A stretch of 64,000 bases of DNA from positions 620,001-684,000 of the forward strand of contig CALSOO010000004.1 in assembly GCA_943787985.1 (NCBI GenBank), in the 5' to 3' direction. Source of the stretch: an uncultured Paracoccaceae bacterium (lineage in GTDB: Bacteria; Pseudomonadota; Alphaproteobacteria; Rhodobacterales; Rhodobacteraceae). Shown one piece after another: positions 41,857-50,811 of the stretch (positions within the stretch are counted from its first letter, which is position 1; the number at the start of each line of letters is the position of its first letter). Both the position numbers and the translations under genes were made by a program. The notes below the pieces were generated by a model. It was not told where the DNA came from. It saw only the letters and a list, made by a program, of their open reading frames with translations, and did not search any database.

Positions 41857-42483
41857 ATGGCTCAAGTCGGGGCGGTTCATTCTGTAGGCGAATCCATCGT
41901 CCGCCATTTGTCTGGTGCCCACGCGATCGAGCGCGGGGTGCAAGCCGGCTTGGCCGAGGATCGTCAAACCTTGCCCGCGTGTCGCTTTCAACAAGTGTCC
42001 GGCACGGAGTTGAACAACAACTTTTCCCCCGCTGAAAACCTGATCACCTTTTATCTGTTTCGCATGGGCATGGACAAAAACCTGCGCTCCACTGCGGATC
42101 ACAAGTATCCCAGAGATCCCAAATCGCGCCCCCTCAGCCTTGAGTTGCATTACCTTGTCAGTTGCTGGTCGGCATCTGGCATGAACGAGCAGACGTTGAT
42201 GAGCTGGACGATGTTGGAATTGCACCGCACCGCCCTGTTGGACCGCGCCGTTTTGCAGCCCGCCTCCTTGTGGGAAGAAGACGAAAGCGTCCAGCTTCAG
42301 CTGAGCGAAATGAACCACGAAAGCATGATGCGGATTTGGGATGCCTTGCAGCCCGATTACCGCCTGTCGGTGTCCTATGTTGCCCGCACCGTGCGCATCG
42401 AGACCGGTGTGCGCAGTGATGCAGCCCCCGTTGTCGCGACCCGCTTTGGATTGCAAAAACGCAGCGAGGATATCGATGCTTGA
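41857..42483 (+). CDS. eCIS DUF4255/Pvc16-N-like tail terminator protein
   Basis: PLSLELHYLVSCWSASGMNEQTLMSWTMLELHRTALLDRAVL and SVSYVARTVRIE typical of DUF4255; first gene before the sheath. Confidence 0.75.
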   Translation: MAQVGAVHSVGESIVRHLSGAHAIERGVQAGLAEDRQTLPACRFQQVSGTELNNNFSPAENLITFYLFRMGMDKNLRSTADHKYPRDPKSRPLSLELHYLVSCWSASGMNEQTLMSWTMLELHRTALLDRAVLQPASLWEEDESVQLQLSEMNHESMMRIWDALQPDYRLSVSYVARTVRIETGVRSDAAPVVATRFGLQKRSEDIDA

Positions 42484-43225
42484 TCGTCTTGACAGTCGCG
42501 TTCTGGGGGGCGTCCAGGTTGTGGATCACATCACGGGCCAGACCATTCGCGACGGGATCAGTTTTCGCAACACGCAGTTGCAGTTTGGACCGACGGTTTC
42601 GGGGGTCTGGGCGATCCGCGCAGCCCCCAGTTTTGAGGGGTATACGGATGCGTTTGATCCTGTGCCTGCAGTGGTTGAACAAAGCTTTTCCTATGAAATT
42701 CATGATCTTAAGAGACGGTATTTGCCGATGTCGGGCCAGATCACCTTGCCGCGCAGCTTGGAGAGTGCACAGGCTGACACCCGTGTTGATACGCCTGTGC
42801 GGATCGCTTTGGCCAGTGCCGCTGGACGGCGGGCCGTGGCGGGTTGGACGGTGATGTCGGTCAGTGTGGTCGATCAAAACGGCGCCCCTGTGCGGGGGGC
42901 TTTGGTGCGTGCGCTTGAACGGGTCACGGATGCTGAACTTGGGTGGTCGATGACTGGCCCCAACGGCATGGCGCAACTGCCTTTGACGGGCATCACACAT
43001 CTGAGCGATGCGCCTGATGACGGGGACGCGGATACCGTTGATCTGATCACGGCCGTCACCCGCGTGCGCATTCACGCCTCTGTGGACATCGCGCAACCCT
43101 GGCCTGCAGACGCGGATACGATGCGCGCCGGTGGGCCTGATATCCGCGAAATATTGAACGCGGAAACCTCACGATTGAAGGCCGGTGGCACGGCCCAGCA
43201 AACTGTTGAACTGAACTTGACTTAA
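42476..43225 (+). CDS. eCIS-associated protein with Ig/CarboxypepD_reg-like segment
   Basis: VMSVSVVDQNGAPVRGALVRALERVTDAELGWSMTGPNGMAQLPL; 8-nt overlap with the upstream gene. Confidence 0.6.
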   Translation: MLDRLDSRVLGGVQVVDHITGQTIRDGISFRNTQLQFGPTVSGVWAIRAAPSFEGYTDAFDPVPAVVEQSFSYEIHDLKRRYLPMSGQITLPRSLESAQADTRVDTPVRIALASAAGRRAVAGWTVMSVSVVDQNGAPVRGALVRALERVTDAELGWSMTGPNGMAQLPLTGITHLSDAPDDGDADTVDLITAVTRVRIHASVDIAQPWPADADTMRAGGPDIREILNAETSRLKAGGTAQQTVELNLT

Positions 43226-43255
43226 GGGCGCCCAGCGCCGTGAAAGGAGACTATT

Positions 43256-45688
43256 ATGACGGAGTTACTGTCGCCGGGCGTTTATACGATTGAAACATCG
43301 TTTCGCGCGCGTTCCATCCAGGGGGTCGGCACATCGACCACCGGATTTGTGGGATTGGCCCGCTCGGGTCCTGTCGGGGGCCCACCCCAGTTGGTGACCA
43401 GCTACGCCGAGTTCGAGCGTATTTATGGTGGTCTCAACGATCTGGATATGTCCGGATTGGGGGCTGCGGCCAAGACGAACTACCTTGCCCATGCGGTGCG
43501 CGCCTTTTTCAGCGAAATGGGATCACGTCTGTACATCAGCCGCACATTTGTGCCCCGCGATGATGTGAATGACACAGGTCATGCATCGGTTTTGTTGCGC
43601 GATGACGGGGTGGGAACCTTGCGCATTGCGTCGCGGTTTGCTGGCAGCGCTGGCAACGGAACGCTGCAACTGAGCGAAGCCACGACGCCGGCCACGGAGG
43701 CCGCATTGGAAAATGCCGCCGTTGGCAGTGTCGCGCGCTCTCTTGGCAGCAGCGAAAGTTCTGCGTCTTTGGCAGCGACTGCGGCTCCGGGGATGGTGAA
43801 TGCGGGATCGACCCTTGAGATCGCTGTGGATGGCGGGGCTGTCCAAACAGTGACTTTGGCGGCAACCCACGCCGAAGTGGTCGGGGACGCTCTGGGGGAT
43901 GACAATGTCATCGGTGCAGGCACTGTTTTGATCGTGACGGTAGACGGGTTGCGTCAGCGTATTCCGATCCGTGAAAGCACTGTGGCAGCACCCGCGACCT
44001 TGCGCCAGATCCGCAACGACATTCGCGGCGCATTGCAAAAGGCCACCGTCGATGACACAGGCGGCGTTCTGACGATCCGCTCTTCCGTCGCCGGAGCGTC
44101 GATTTCAGTTGTCGTGGAGCCATTGGCCGAACTCGGATTTCCGGTGCAGCGCAGCTCGACAGGAACGGGTGTTCCGCGGCTGGATCGGTTAAGTTCCAAA
44201 GATATCAATGGGTTGTTCGCCGCGACAGGTGTGGCAGGCATAAGTGCTTATTCCTCTGGTGCCGATGGCCGCCTTATCTTGACGTCAAACTCTGCCGGGG
44301 CATCCTCAAGCATTGATGTCAGTGCGACAGAGCCTGACACCTTGGCCCGATTGGGCTTTGCCGCGACCTCTGCTGTTGGATCAACAGGGGCGGGTCAGAC
44401 CTTTTTCGTGCGGGAGACCACGGATGCAAGCGGGTGGCGCGAATATACATTTGATGAACCAACCAGCGATTGGGAGGCCGACGAAAACCTGACCAATGCT
44501 ACGGGTGTCGGGGCCAACGGGGTTTTGGTGAATGTGAACCTGACCTACACCAACGCGGATGGCACTTTGGTCAACTATGACGGCATGAGCCTTGTGGCCA
44601 CGCATCCACGTTGGATGGGCGCGCGGATGAAGCTTCTGACGCCCACTGACCTTGCCAATGGGGCACAAGAGCCGGTGAGTGATCCGCTCACCATGGATCT
44701 GGATAAATTGAACGCCATCAACCTGCACCAAGCCTTCTTCGGGATGGGGGAGGTCAACGGCGAAGGGGCCTATACCGCCAGCCACATTCTGGACGGGGGC
44801 AATGACGGGGAACTGTCGTCGCTGGCCGATTGGGAAGGCGCGCTGGAAGGGTTGAACCGTTACGACGACATTTCCATTGTCGCGGCACCGGGCAGTTCTG
44901 CGTACGGGCTGGTCAGCACCTCGATGCGCAAGGCGCTGGGCATTCATGCGGCCAACTCGGGATACCGCATTGCGGTTCTTGACCCCCCGCTTGGGCAATC
45001 CTTGGACCAGTTGCGCAGCACGCGCGGTGAAATCGACAACAGCTACGCGGCCTTTTATGCGCCGTGGGTGCGGGTTGCCAATCCTCTGGCGCGGCCGGGC
45101 AACGAGAACACACCCCGTGACCTTTTGGTTCCACCGTCGGGCCATATTTGCGGCATCTATGCGCGCAATGATGCGCTGCGCGGGGTGCACAAGACCCCGG
45201 CAAATGAGGTCATCCGTTCATCCCTCGGGTTTGAAACCGATTACAACCAGTCCCAGCAAGGAGTGTTAAATCCTTTGGGAATCAACTGCTTGCGCACGCT
45301 CAAAGGACGGGGAAACCGTGTTTACGGGGGCCGTCTCGCGACATCGGATCGCGAGGTTCTGTATGTGTCCGACCGCCGCTACCTCAACTATATCAAGCGT
45401 TCCCTCTACGAGAGCATGCAGTGGGCGGTGTTCGAGCCAAACGGGCCTGACCTGTGGGCCAATGTCCGCGAAGCCGTGTCCTCGTTCTTGTACAATGAAT
45501 GGTTCAACGGGGCGCTGTTTGGCAACACGCCGGATGAGGCATTCTTTGCGGTGTGTGACGGGTCGGTGATGACCCAACAGGACCTCGATACGGGGCGCAT
45601 GAACTGCGAAATCGGGCTCGCTTTGCTGAAACCTGCGGAATTTGTCGTCTTCTCCATTGGGCAGAAGACAGCAGATGCGCGCCGTTAG
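43256..45688 (+). CDS. Contractile tail sheath protein
   Basis: N-term LSPGVYTIETSFRARSIQGVGTSTTGFVGLARSGPVGGPPQLVTSYAEFERIYGG; C-term SLYESMQWAVFEPNGPDLWANVREAVSSFLYNEWFNGALFGNTPDEAFFAVCDGSVMTQQDLDTGRMNCEIGLALLKPAEFVVF. Confidence 0.93.
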   Translation: MTELLSPGVYTIETSFRARSIQGVGTSTTGFVGLARSGPVGGPPQLVTSYAEFERIYGGLNDLDMSGLGAAAKTNYLAHAVRAFFSEMGSRLYISRTFVPRDDVNDTGHASVLLRDDGVGTLRIASRFAGSAGNGTLQLSEATTPATEAALENAAVGSVARSLGSSESSASLAATAAPGMVNAGSTLEIAVDGGAVQTVTLAATHAEVVGDALGDDNVIGAGTVLIVTVDGLRQRIPIRESTVAAPATLRQIRNDIRGALQKATVDDTGGVLTIRSSVAGASISVVVEPLAELGFPVQRSSTGTGVPRLDRLSSKDINGLFAATGVAGISAYSSGADGRLILTSNSAGASSSIDVSATEPDTLARLGFAATSAVGSTGAGQTFFVRETTDASGWREYTFDEPTSDWEADENLTNATGVGANGVLVNVNLTYTNADGTLVNYDGMSLVATHPRWMGARMKLLTPTDLANGAQEPVSDPLTMDLDKLNAINLHQAFFGMGEVNGEGAYTASHILDGGNDGELSSLADWEGALEGLNRYDDISIVAAPGSSAYGLVSTSMRKALGIHAANSGYRIAVLDPPLGQSLDQLRSTRGEIDNSYAAFYAPWVRVANPLARPGNENTPRDLLVPPSGHICGIYARNDALRGVHKTPANEVIRSSLGFETDYNQSQQGVLNPLGINCLRTLKGRGNRVYGGRLATSDREVLYVSDRRYLNYIKRSLYESMQWAVFEPNGPDLWANVREAVSSFLYNEWFNGALFGNTPDEAFFAVCDGSVMTQQDLDTGRMNCEIGLALLKPAEFVVFSIGQKTADARR

Positions 45689-45763
45689 AGCCTCAGGGTG
45701 ACGCTCTAACTCATTATTTTGATGCGCAAAATTTCCCGAAAGCTTGGTGCACAGGCTTTCGGG
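45684..45763 (+). promoter_or_regulatory. Two hairpins between sheath and tube genes
   Basis: GTTAGAGC (45684-45691)/GCTCTAAC (45703-45710), overlapping the sheath stop; CCCGAAAGC (45735-45743)/GCTTTCGGG (45755-45763). Confidence 0.75.
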
Positions 45764-45787
45764 GGGCGCTGAACGGAGTACTAGGAT

Positions 45788-46237
45788 ATGGCACGACAAC
45801 TTCCTTTTGGAAATTTCAACTTTCGGGTGTTGGTCAACAACGACGAAGTGATCGGGGGCTTTTCGGATGTCTCCGGGCTGAACGCCGAGGTCAACGTGGC
45901 CGAATACCGTGCGGGCAATTCCGCCGAAAACCACGCCATGAAGATTCCCGGCGTGCACAAGTTCGAGAATGTCACGCTCAAACGCGGCATTGTCGACAGT
46001 GCCAGCTTTTGGGAGTGGATGACCGAGGTGTGGAACACCGGTCCTCTGGCCAAGCGCGATGTGCGCGTCGAGATGCTGGATGAGGCGCACAACGGGGTGC
46101 AGCAATGGGTCCTCAAGGGGGCCACGCCTGTGAAATACACTGGCCCCTCGCTCTCGGGGTCGGGTGGCACCGAAGTCGCCATGGAAGAATTTTCGATCGC
46201 TTACGACAAGCTCGAATTCACCCAGTTGGCGTCCTGA
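45788..46237 (+). CDS. eCIS inner tube protein (gp19/Afp1-like)
   Basis: PFGNFNFRVLVNNDEVIGGFSDVSGLNAEVNVAEYRAGNSAENHAMKIPGVHKFENVTLKRGIVDSASFWEWMTEV. Confidence 0.9.
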   Translation: MARQLPFGNFNFRVLVNNDEVIGGFSDVSGLNAEVNVAEYRAGNSAENHAMKIPGVHKFENVTLKRGIVDSASFWEWMTEVWNTGPLAKRDVRVEMLDEAHNGVQQWVLKGATPVKYTGPSLSGSGGTEVAMEEFSIAYDKLEFTQLAS

Positions 46238-46246
46238 GGCTGGTAG

Positions 46247-47956
46247 ATGAGCCTGCTCACCCACATCCGTTTCGAGACCACGCCGCCGCCGCCGGTCGCA
46301 GATCCTGTGCGCATGGATATCCCGTTGTTTGTGGGCCATCTGAGCGCGAAAGAGGCTGTGCCGGTGGCGTCTGCATTGGGGCAATGGTGGGCGCAGCAGG
46401 GGTATTTGAGCCAAGTAGAAAAGGCACAAGACGCGGTCAGCCCTTATGATCGCCCTGTGCGTGTCACGTCTGTGGCTGATGTTCTAACCCACTTCACGGC
46501 GGATCGCATTGATCAGCGTGCGGTTTTGACGGGTACTGCGCCGGATGGCGCGATTGATGGCACGCTATTTTCGGTCGTGGTGGACGGTGTTTTGCGCAGC
46601 ACGGAGTTGAGCGGGGATGACCCTGCCGCTGCTGCGCTTCAAATCGGGGCGCTCTGGAGTGACCTCGAGGTGATTTTTGACGGCACGATGATACTGTCGT
46701 TGCCGCAAAGCCACGGGGCAGGGACTTTGGCTGTTTTACAGCACGAGGGGCTGGGATTTGCGCAGGCAAAATACAGTGCTGCGCGTCCTGTAGGAAGCTT
46801 GATGTTGGCAGCTTTGGCGCAGTTTTTCGCGATGGGCGGTCGCGAAGCCTATGTCGTCTCGATGGGGCCGCCGTTGCCGCTATTTGCGCGGCGCAGTGCG
46901 CGGGCGTTGGCGCTGGGCCAATTGGCGGCGGCGTCGGGGCTGGATGCGGATGACCCCGAACCCGCTTTGCGCCAACCTATGCCTGTCCCGCATGCAGAGC
47001 GCAGTGCCCTGAGTGGTATGGCGCATGTGTTGGGGTTAGACAGCGCGAGCTTTCTGGTGCTGCCTGAGTTGTTGGAAATGGCAGCGGTTGATCGCTCTGT
47101 GTTGGGGCCAACACCGTCTGTGCCTTCTGCACCCGTCGCTTTTGCGCAATGTTTGCCTGAACCCGCCGGATCGTCAGAAAACCAGTTGAAAACGTTGGGT
47201 TTTCCCACTTTGGACCGGGCGGGGATTACACTGTGGCAAGGTGTTGTTGCGCGTTGTTTGTCCTTGATCGCCACGCATCGCCGCGATGTTATGATGCTTG
47301 CGAGCCACCCCAAAAGGGCACTTGAAACGCCCCCTTTGAGTGGTCCGCACAGTGCGTTTTTGCAGCTTGCCAGTCCCTTTGTCAGAACGCCGCTCAGCGC
47401 ATCCCTTCCCAGTGGTGTGATCTGTGGTGACGCTGTTTTGGCAGGTCAGATCGCGGCGCGCTTGGTGTCCGCGCAGCCCTATAACAGCGCTGCTTTGGAC
47501 GCTTTGCCTCAAGTGCGCGATGTGATCCCGCAAGCCTATGATATGCCGACATGCGAAATGTTTGGCACAGGGGCCGCGTCGCGGTTGAAGCGCGATGTGA
47601 CCACATCGGATGACCCCGCATGGGAGGCAGGACCGTCCAGCCGTTTGGCGGCGCGTTTGCTGCGCATGGCGCGGGTTTATGGCGAGACATTGGTGTTCGA
47701 GCTGATCTCGGATCAATTGATGCGCCAAGTGCAGCAGCGCTTTGAGGCGATGTTGCAAGGCGTCGCGGCACAAGGCGGCGTGCATGCCGGCGAACTGGAC
47801 GCGGGGTACTCTGTGCTTTGTGATCGCACGCTCCATACGCAATCGGACATTGATCAAGGGCGTCTGCGCGTCGAGGTGTCGTTTCGCCCCGCGCGCCCTG
47901 TCGAAATGATCCGCATCGTCTTGCCGATTGGCACCACAGAAAGTGCCCCGCAATGA
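46247..47956 (+). CDS. Divergent second sheath-like protein
   Basis: N-term IPLFVGHLSAKEAVPVAS; C-term YGETLVFELISDQLMRQVQQRFEAMLQGVAAQGGVHAGELDAGYSVLCDRTLHTQSDIDQGRLRVEVSFRPARPVEMIRI aligns by eye to the sheath C-terminus. Confidence 0.6.
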   Translation: MSLLTHIRFETTPPPPVADPVRMDIPLFVGHLSAKEAVPVASALGQWWAQQGYLSQVEKAQDAVSPYDRPVRVTSVADVLTHFTADRIDQRAVLTGTAPDGAIDGTLFSVVVDGVLRSTELSGDDPAAAALQIGALWSDLEVIFDGTMILSLPQSHGAGTLAVLQHEGLGFAQAKYSAARPVGSLMLAALAQFFAMGGREAYVVSMGPPLPLFARRSARALALGQLAAASGLDADDPEPALRQPMPVPHAERSALSGMAHVLGLDSASFLVLPELLEMAAVDRSVLGPTPSVPSAPVAFAQCLPEPAGSSENQLKTLGFPTLDRAGITLWQGVVARCLSLIATHRRDVMMLASHPKRALETPPLSGPHSAFLQLASPFVRTPLSASLPSGVICGDAVLAGQIAARLVSAQPYNSAALDALPQVRDVIPQAYDMPTCEMFGTGAASRLKRDVTTSDDPAWEAGPSSRLAARLLRMARVYGETLVFELISDQLMRQVQQRFEAMLQGVAAQGGVHAGELDAGYSVLCDRTLHTQSDIDQGRLRVEVSFRPARPVEMIRIVLPIGTTESAPQ

Positions 47957-48429
47957 CGCCGATGATCCCGCATTCCTTTGAACTCACCTTTGCGGATGCA
48001 TCGGGTGGGGCCGTCAAAAATTTCACGGCGGCCTTTTCCGAAGTATCAGGGCTGGAGGCGACGATGGAGCCGAAAGTCATCCGGGAAGGTGGCCACTATT
48101 ACGGTGAAATCCAACGGGTCGGCCAAGTGACCTTTGCGACTGTCATTCTGAAACGGGGCATGACGTCTTCAAGTCATTTGTGGACGTGGTTTGACGCGCT
48201 TTCGGGTGGTTCGTCAGCACTGCGCCTGAGCGCTGAGTTGACCCAGTTTCAACACTACATGGCCAATGGCACCGCTCAAAAAATCGCGCGCCTGCGTTGG
48301 AAGATGGTGGATGCGATGCCTGTGAAATTCAAAGCCGCAACCTATTCGGCAATGGCCACAGATGTGGGCATCGAAGAGCTGCATTTCGTGCATCAGGGTT
48401 TGTCTTTGGCCAAGGGGGACGCGCTATGA
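47953..48429 (+). CDS. Second tube protein (gp19/Afp5-like)
   Basis: HSFELTFADASGGAVKNFTAAFSEVSGLEATMEPKVIREGGHYYGEIQRVGQVTFATVILKRGMTSSSHLWTWFDAL. Confidence 0.88.
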   Translation: MTPMIPHSFELTFADASGGAVKNFTAAFSEVSGLEATMEPKVIREGGHYYGEIQRVGQVTFATVILKRGMTSSSHLWTWFDALSGGSSALRLSAELTQFQHYMANGTAQKIARLRWKMVDAMPVKFKAATYSAMATDVGIEELHFVHQGLSLAKGDAL

Positions 48430-49550
48430 TCGTGGAGACCGACCGCGCGTGCCTCACGGCCATCACATCAGACACCGGCACCATGGAAGAGGGCGAGACC
48501 TTCTACGTGCAGTTCAACCCCGAGACGCTAGAAATCCAGTCGACCTCCAAGGTGCAGGAAGACAAAGGCGAAAAGCAGAACAAGACGCCAGTTCAAGTGG
48601 TTGCCGGAACAGAGCGGCGTTTGTCTGTCCAGCTGATCTTTGACGAGACGCTGACAGGGGACGACGTGCGCAACCGCACCAGCAAGATCGTGGGCTTGAT
48701 GCGCGCGGGTGAAGGCACGTTGGATAACTACGGCAAACGCGGCGCGGACAAGGACGTGATGCTGCCCTCTGTCGTCAAGTTCGAGTGGGGCAACCTGACC
48801 TTTCAGGGCACGATTTCGGAGTGCTCGGAAACGCTGGAGTATTTCTCGCCTCAAGGGGTGCCGCTGCGCGCTTCTGTTACCTTTTCACTCACCCAACAGG
48901 ATGCTGTGTTCGAGGCGGAAACAGGCGCGGGGGCTGGACCTGTTGATGGCGGTCTTGATGTTGCGGACGGGCAGGCCCTGCCTCCCGGGTCCGATGTTCA
49001 GGACATGGCAAAGAAAAACGGCGTCGAGGACATGCGCAACCCGGGCGCGGTTTCGCTTTTTGCGCAAGCTGATGTCGAGGGGGGCTCTGTGCGCGGGGCG
49101 CTTGGCGCAAGTGCATCGGCAGGAGCCGGTATTGGGGGCGGCATTGGCGGTGGGGCCAGTTTCGGCTTGGCCGCAGCCTCTATCGCCAGTGGGAAAATTG
49201 GATTTGGCGCATCCGCCAGTGCGGGAATCGGACTGGGTGTCGATCTGGGCGGGGGCGTGTCGTTGCGCGGTGGCGCAGGTGATTTGGGGCTGGATGTCGC
49301 AGATGCCTTGGACGTGCCGCAAGATCTGTCGGTCAGCTCGGACATTGGTTTGGGGATGGATGCGTTTTCGGGCCTCAAAGATGCCAGCGCGACCGCGTCC
49401 GGGGCTGTTGCAAAGCTTGACAGCGGCCTCAAGCAGCTTGGCAAAGCCGGATCCGGCGGAGCCAAAGGTGGCGCATTGTTCACAGCCAAAGCAGAAGTTG
49501 GCGCGAAAATTGATTTGGGCGCGCTGCTCTTTCCGGAGGATCAGAAATGA
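48426..49550 (+). CDS. CIS tube-adaptor protein (Afp7-like N-term) with Gly/Ala-rich C-terminal tail
   Basis: EGETFYVQFNPETLEIQSTSKVQ...VQLIFDETLTGDDVRNRTSKIVGLM...LPSVVKFEWGNLTFQGTISECSETLEYFSPQGVPLRASVTFSLTQQ; GASASAGAGIGGGIGGGASFG tail. Confidence 0.85.
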   Translation: MIVETDRACLTAITSDTGTMEEGETFYVQFNPETLEIQSTSKVQEDKGEKQNKTPVQVVAGTERRLSVQLIFDETLTGDDVRNRTSKIVGLMRAGEGTLDNYGKRGADKDVMLPSVVKFEWGNLTFQGTISECSETLEYFSPQGVPLRASVTFSLTQQDAVFEAETGAGAGPVDGGLDVADGQALPPGSDVQDMAKKNGVEDMRNPGAVSLFAQADVEGGSVRGALGASASAGAGIGGGIGGGASFGLAAASIASGKIGFGASASAGIGLGVDLGGGVSLRGGAGDLGLDVADALDVPQDLSVSSDIGLGMDAFSGLKDASATASGAVAKLDSGLKQLGKAGSGGAKGGALFTAKAEVGAKIDLGALLFPEDQK

Positions 49551-49711
49551 GTGTTGATATCCAGGAACTGACAGCAGAGGTGGGAGAGGACGTGCGCCGG
49601 CACGAGGCGCAGCGCCGCTCTGACAGCGGACAAGAGCCGCAAATGTTGCAAAAACTCATTCGCCGTGCAGATGCACGTCGCCAGTGGGCACAAGACAGGT
49701 TGCAAGCCTGA
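49547..49711 (+). CDS. 54-aa DUF5908/Afp6-like small eCIS protein
   Basis: MSVDIQELTAEVGEDVRRHEAQRRSDSGQEPQMLQKLIRRADARRQWAQDRLQA; exact ATGA/TGATG coupling to both neighbours; below the ORF-track size cutoff. Confidence 0.65.
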   Translation: MSVDIQELTAEVGEDVRRHEAQRRSDSGQEPQMLQKLIRRADARRQWAQDRLQA

Positions 49712-50811
49712 TGTCGCGGCGTTTGACCCATACCCGTCCCACGATTGATGTGGCTGGCGCGCAGCCGGACATGCTGAACGACATGATCCGCGAGGTCACG
49801 GTGATCGAGGGCGAGGGGGGCTTGGCCCACGTCGAGCTGCGCTTTGACAACACAGCCATACACGGTGGCGTTGGTGTGGATTTTGCGTTTGAGTATGAAG
49901 ATACAGATGTTTTGCGCCTTGGGACCGCGTTTCGCGTCCTGTTCCCCGCACGCGACGCGGAGTTGGATGAGGACACGCCGCGTGAAGTCTTTTCCGGCCG
50001 TGTCAGCGCGATTGAGTTCATCGCAGGCGAAGACGGTATGCCCGAAATGGTTGTGATGGGCGAAGACCTGTTGATGCCGCTTCGCATGCGTCGCCGCACC
50101 CGCAGTTTTGAGGGCAAAGCGCTCAAGGAAATGGTGGCGGATATTGTGGCGGGCACGGACCTGTCCAGTCCGGTTTCGGATTACCTGAGCGACGTGATCG
50201 TGATGCGCCACCAAATGGACCAAAGCGATCTTGCGTTCTTGCGATCTGTTCTGTCCGACTGGGACGCGGATGTGCAAGTCGTTGACAACAAAATGCAAAT
50301 TTCGCCGCGCGCGGATATTCAGCGCGGCGAAATTACCCTGCGCTGGGGCGAACATCTGGATGACGTGCGCGCCTGTGCCGATCTTGCCCACCAGCGCGGT
50401 GCATTTTCGTTGGCTGCCTATGACCACATCCAGGGCAAAGCGTTGAGCGCAACGGCTGATCTCACGGCTTTGGGACCGGGCAGCGGGCGTCAGGCTACTG
50501 AGTATCTTGAGAATTTTGGTGAGACTCTGTGCCATTTGGCAGCAGGCAAAGCCACCACCCAGGAAGAAGCCCAAGGGCTGATCAATGCGGAGGCCGCCCG
50601 TGCGATGCGCCGGTTTGTGACAGCTCTGGGCACGGCCAAAGGCAACCCCGAAATTCGGGTGGGTGCCCATCTGGCGCTAGAGGGGATCGGGGCGCGATTT
50701 TCCAACACCTATTACTGCACCAAAGCGCGCCATCATTTTAGCCGCTCCACTGGCTACGCCACTGAATTCGAGGCGGAATGCGCCTACTTCAAAGGGGAAA
50801 TCGCCGCATGA
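49711..50811 (+). CDS. Baseplate hub protein (gpD/VgrG-N-like, Afp8 N-terminal equivalent)
   Basis: REVFSGRVSAIEFIAGEDGMPEMVVMGEDLLMPLRMRRRTRSFEGKALKEMVADIVAG...DLAFLRSVLSDWDADVQV. Confidence 0.85.
   Translation: MSRRLTHTRPTIDVAGAQPDMLNDMIREVTVIEGEGGLAHVELRFDNTAIHGGVGVDFAFEYEDTDVLRLGTAFRVLFPARDAELDEDTPREVFSGRVSAIEFIAGEDGMPEMVVMGEDLLMPLRMRRRTRSFEGKALKEMVADIVAGTDLSSPVSDYLSDVIVMRHQMDQSDLAFLRSVLSDWDADVQVVDNKMQISPRADIQRGEITLRWGEHLDDVRACADLAHQRGAFSLAAYDHIQGKALSATADLTALGPGSGRQATEYLENFGETLCHLAAGKATTQEEAQGLINAEAARAMRRFVTALGTAKGNPEIRVGAHLALEGIGARFSNTYYCTKARHHFSRSTGYATEFEAECAYFKGEIAA

Noticed and set aside
41708-41887. 59-aa ORF (MEYPTPTVNIFVPLPSPCIGGFLLGDGAVMLANAACAKL...) just before the eCIS operon
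   Set aside because: Overlaps the better-supported 41857 start and the divergent promoter region; no recognisable family.
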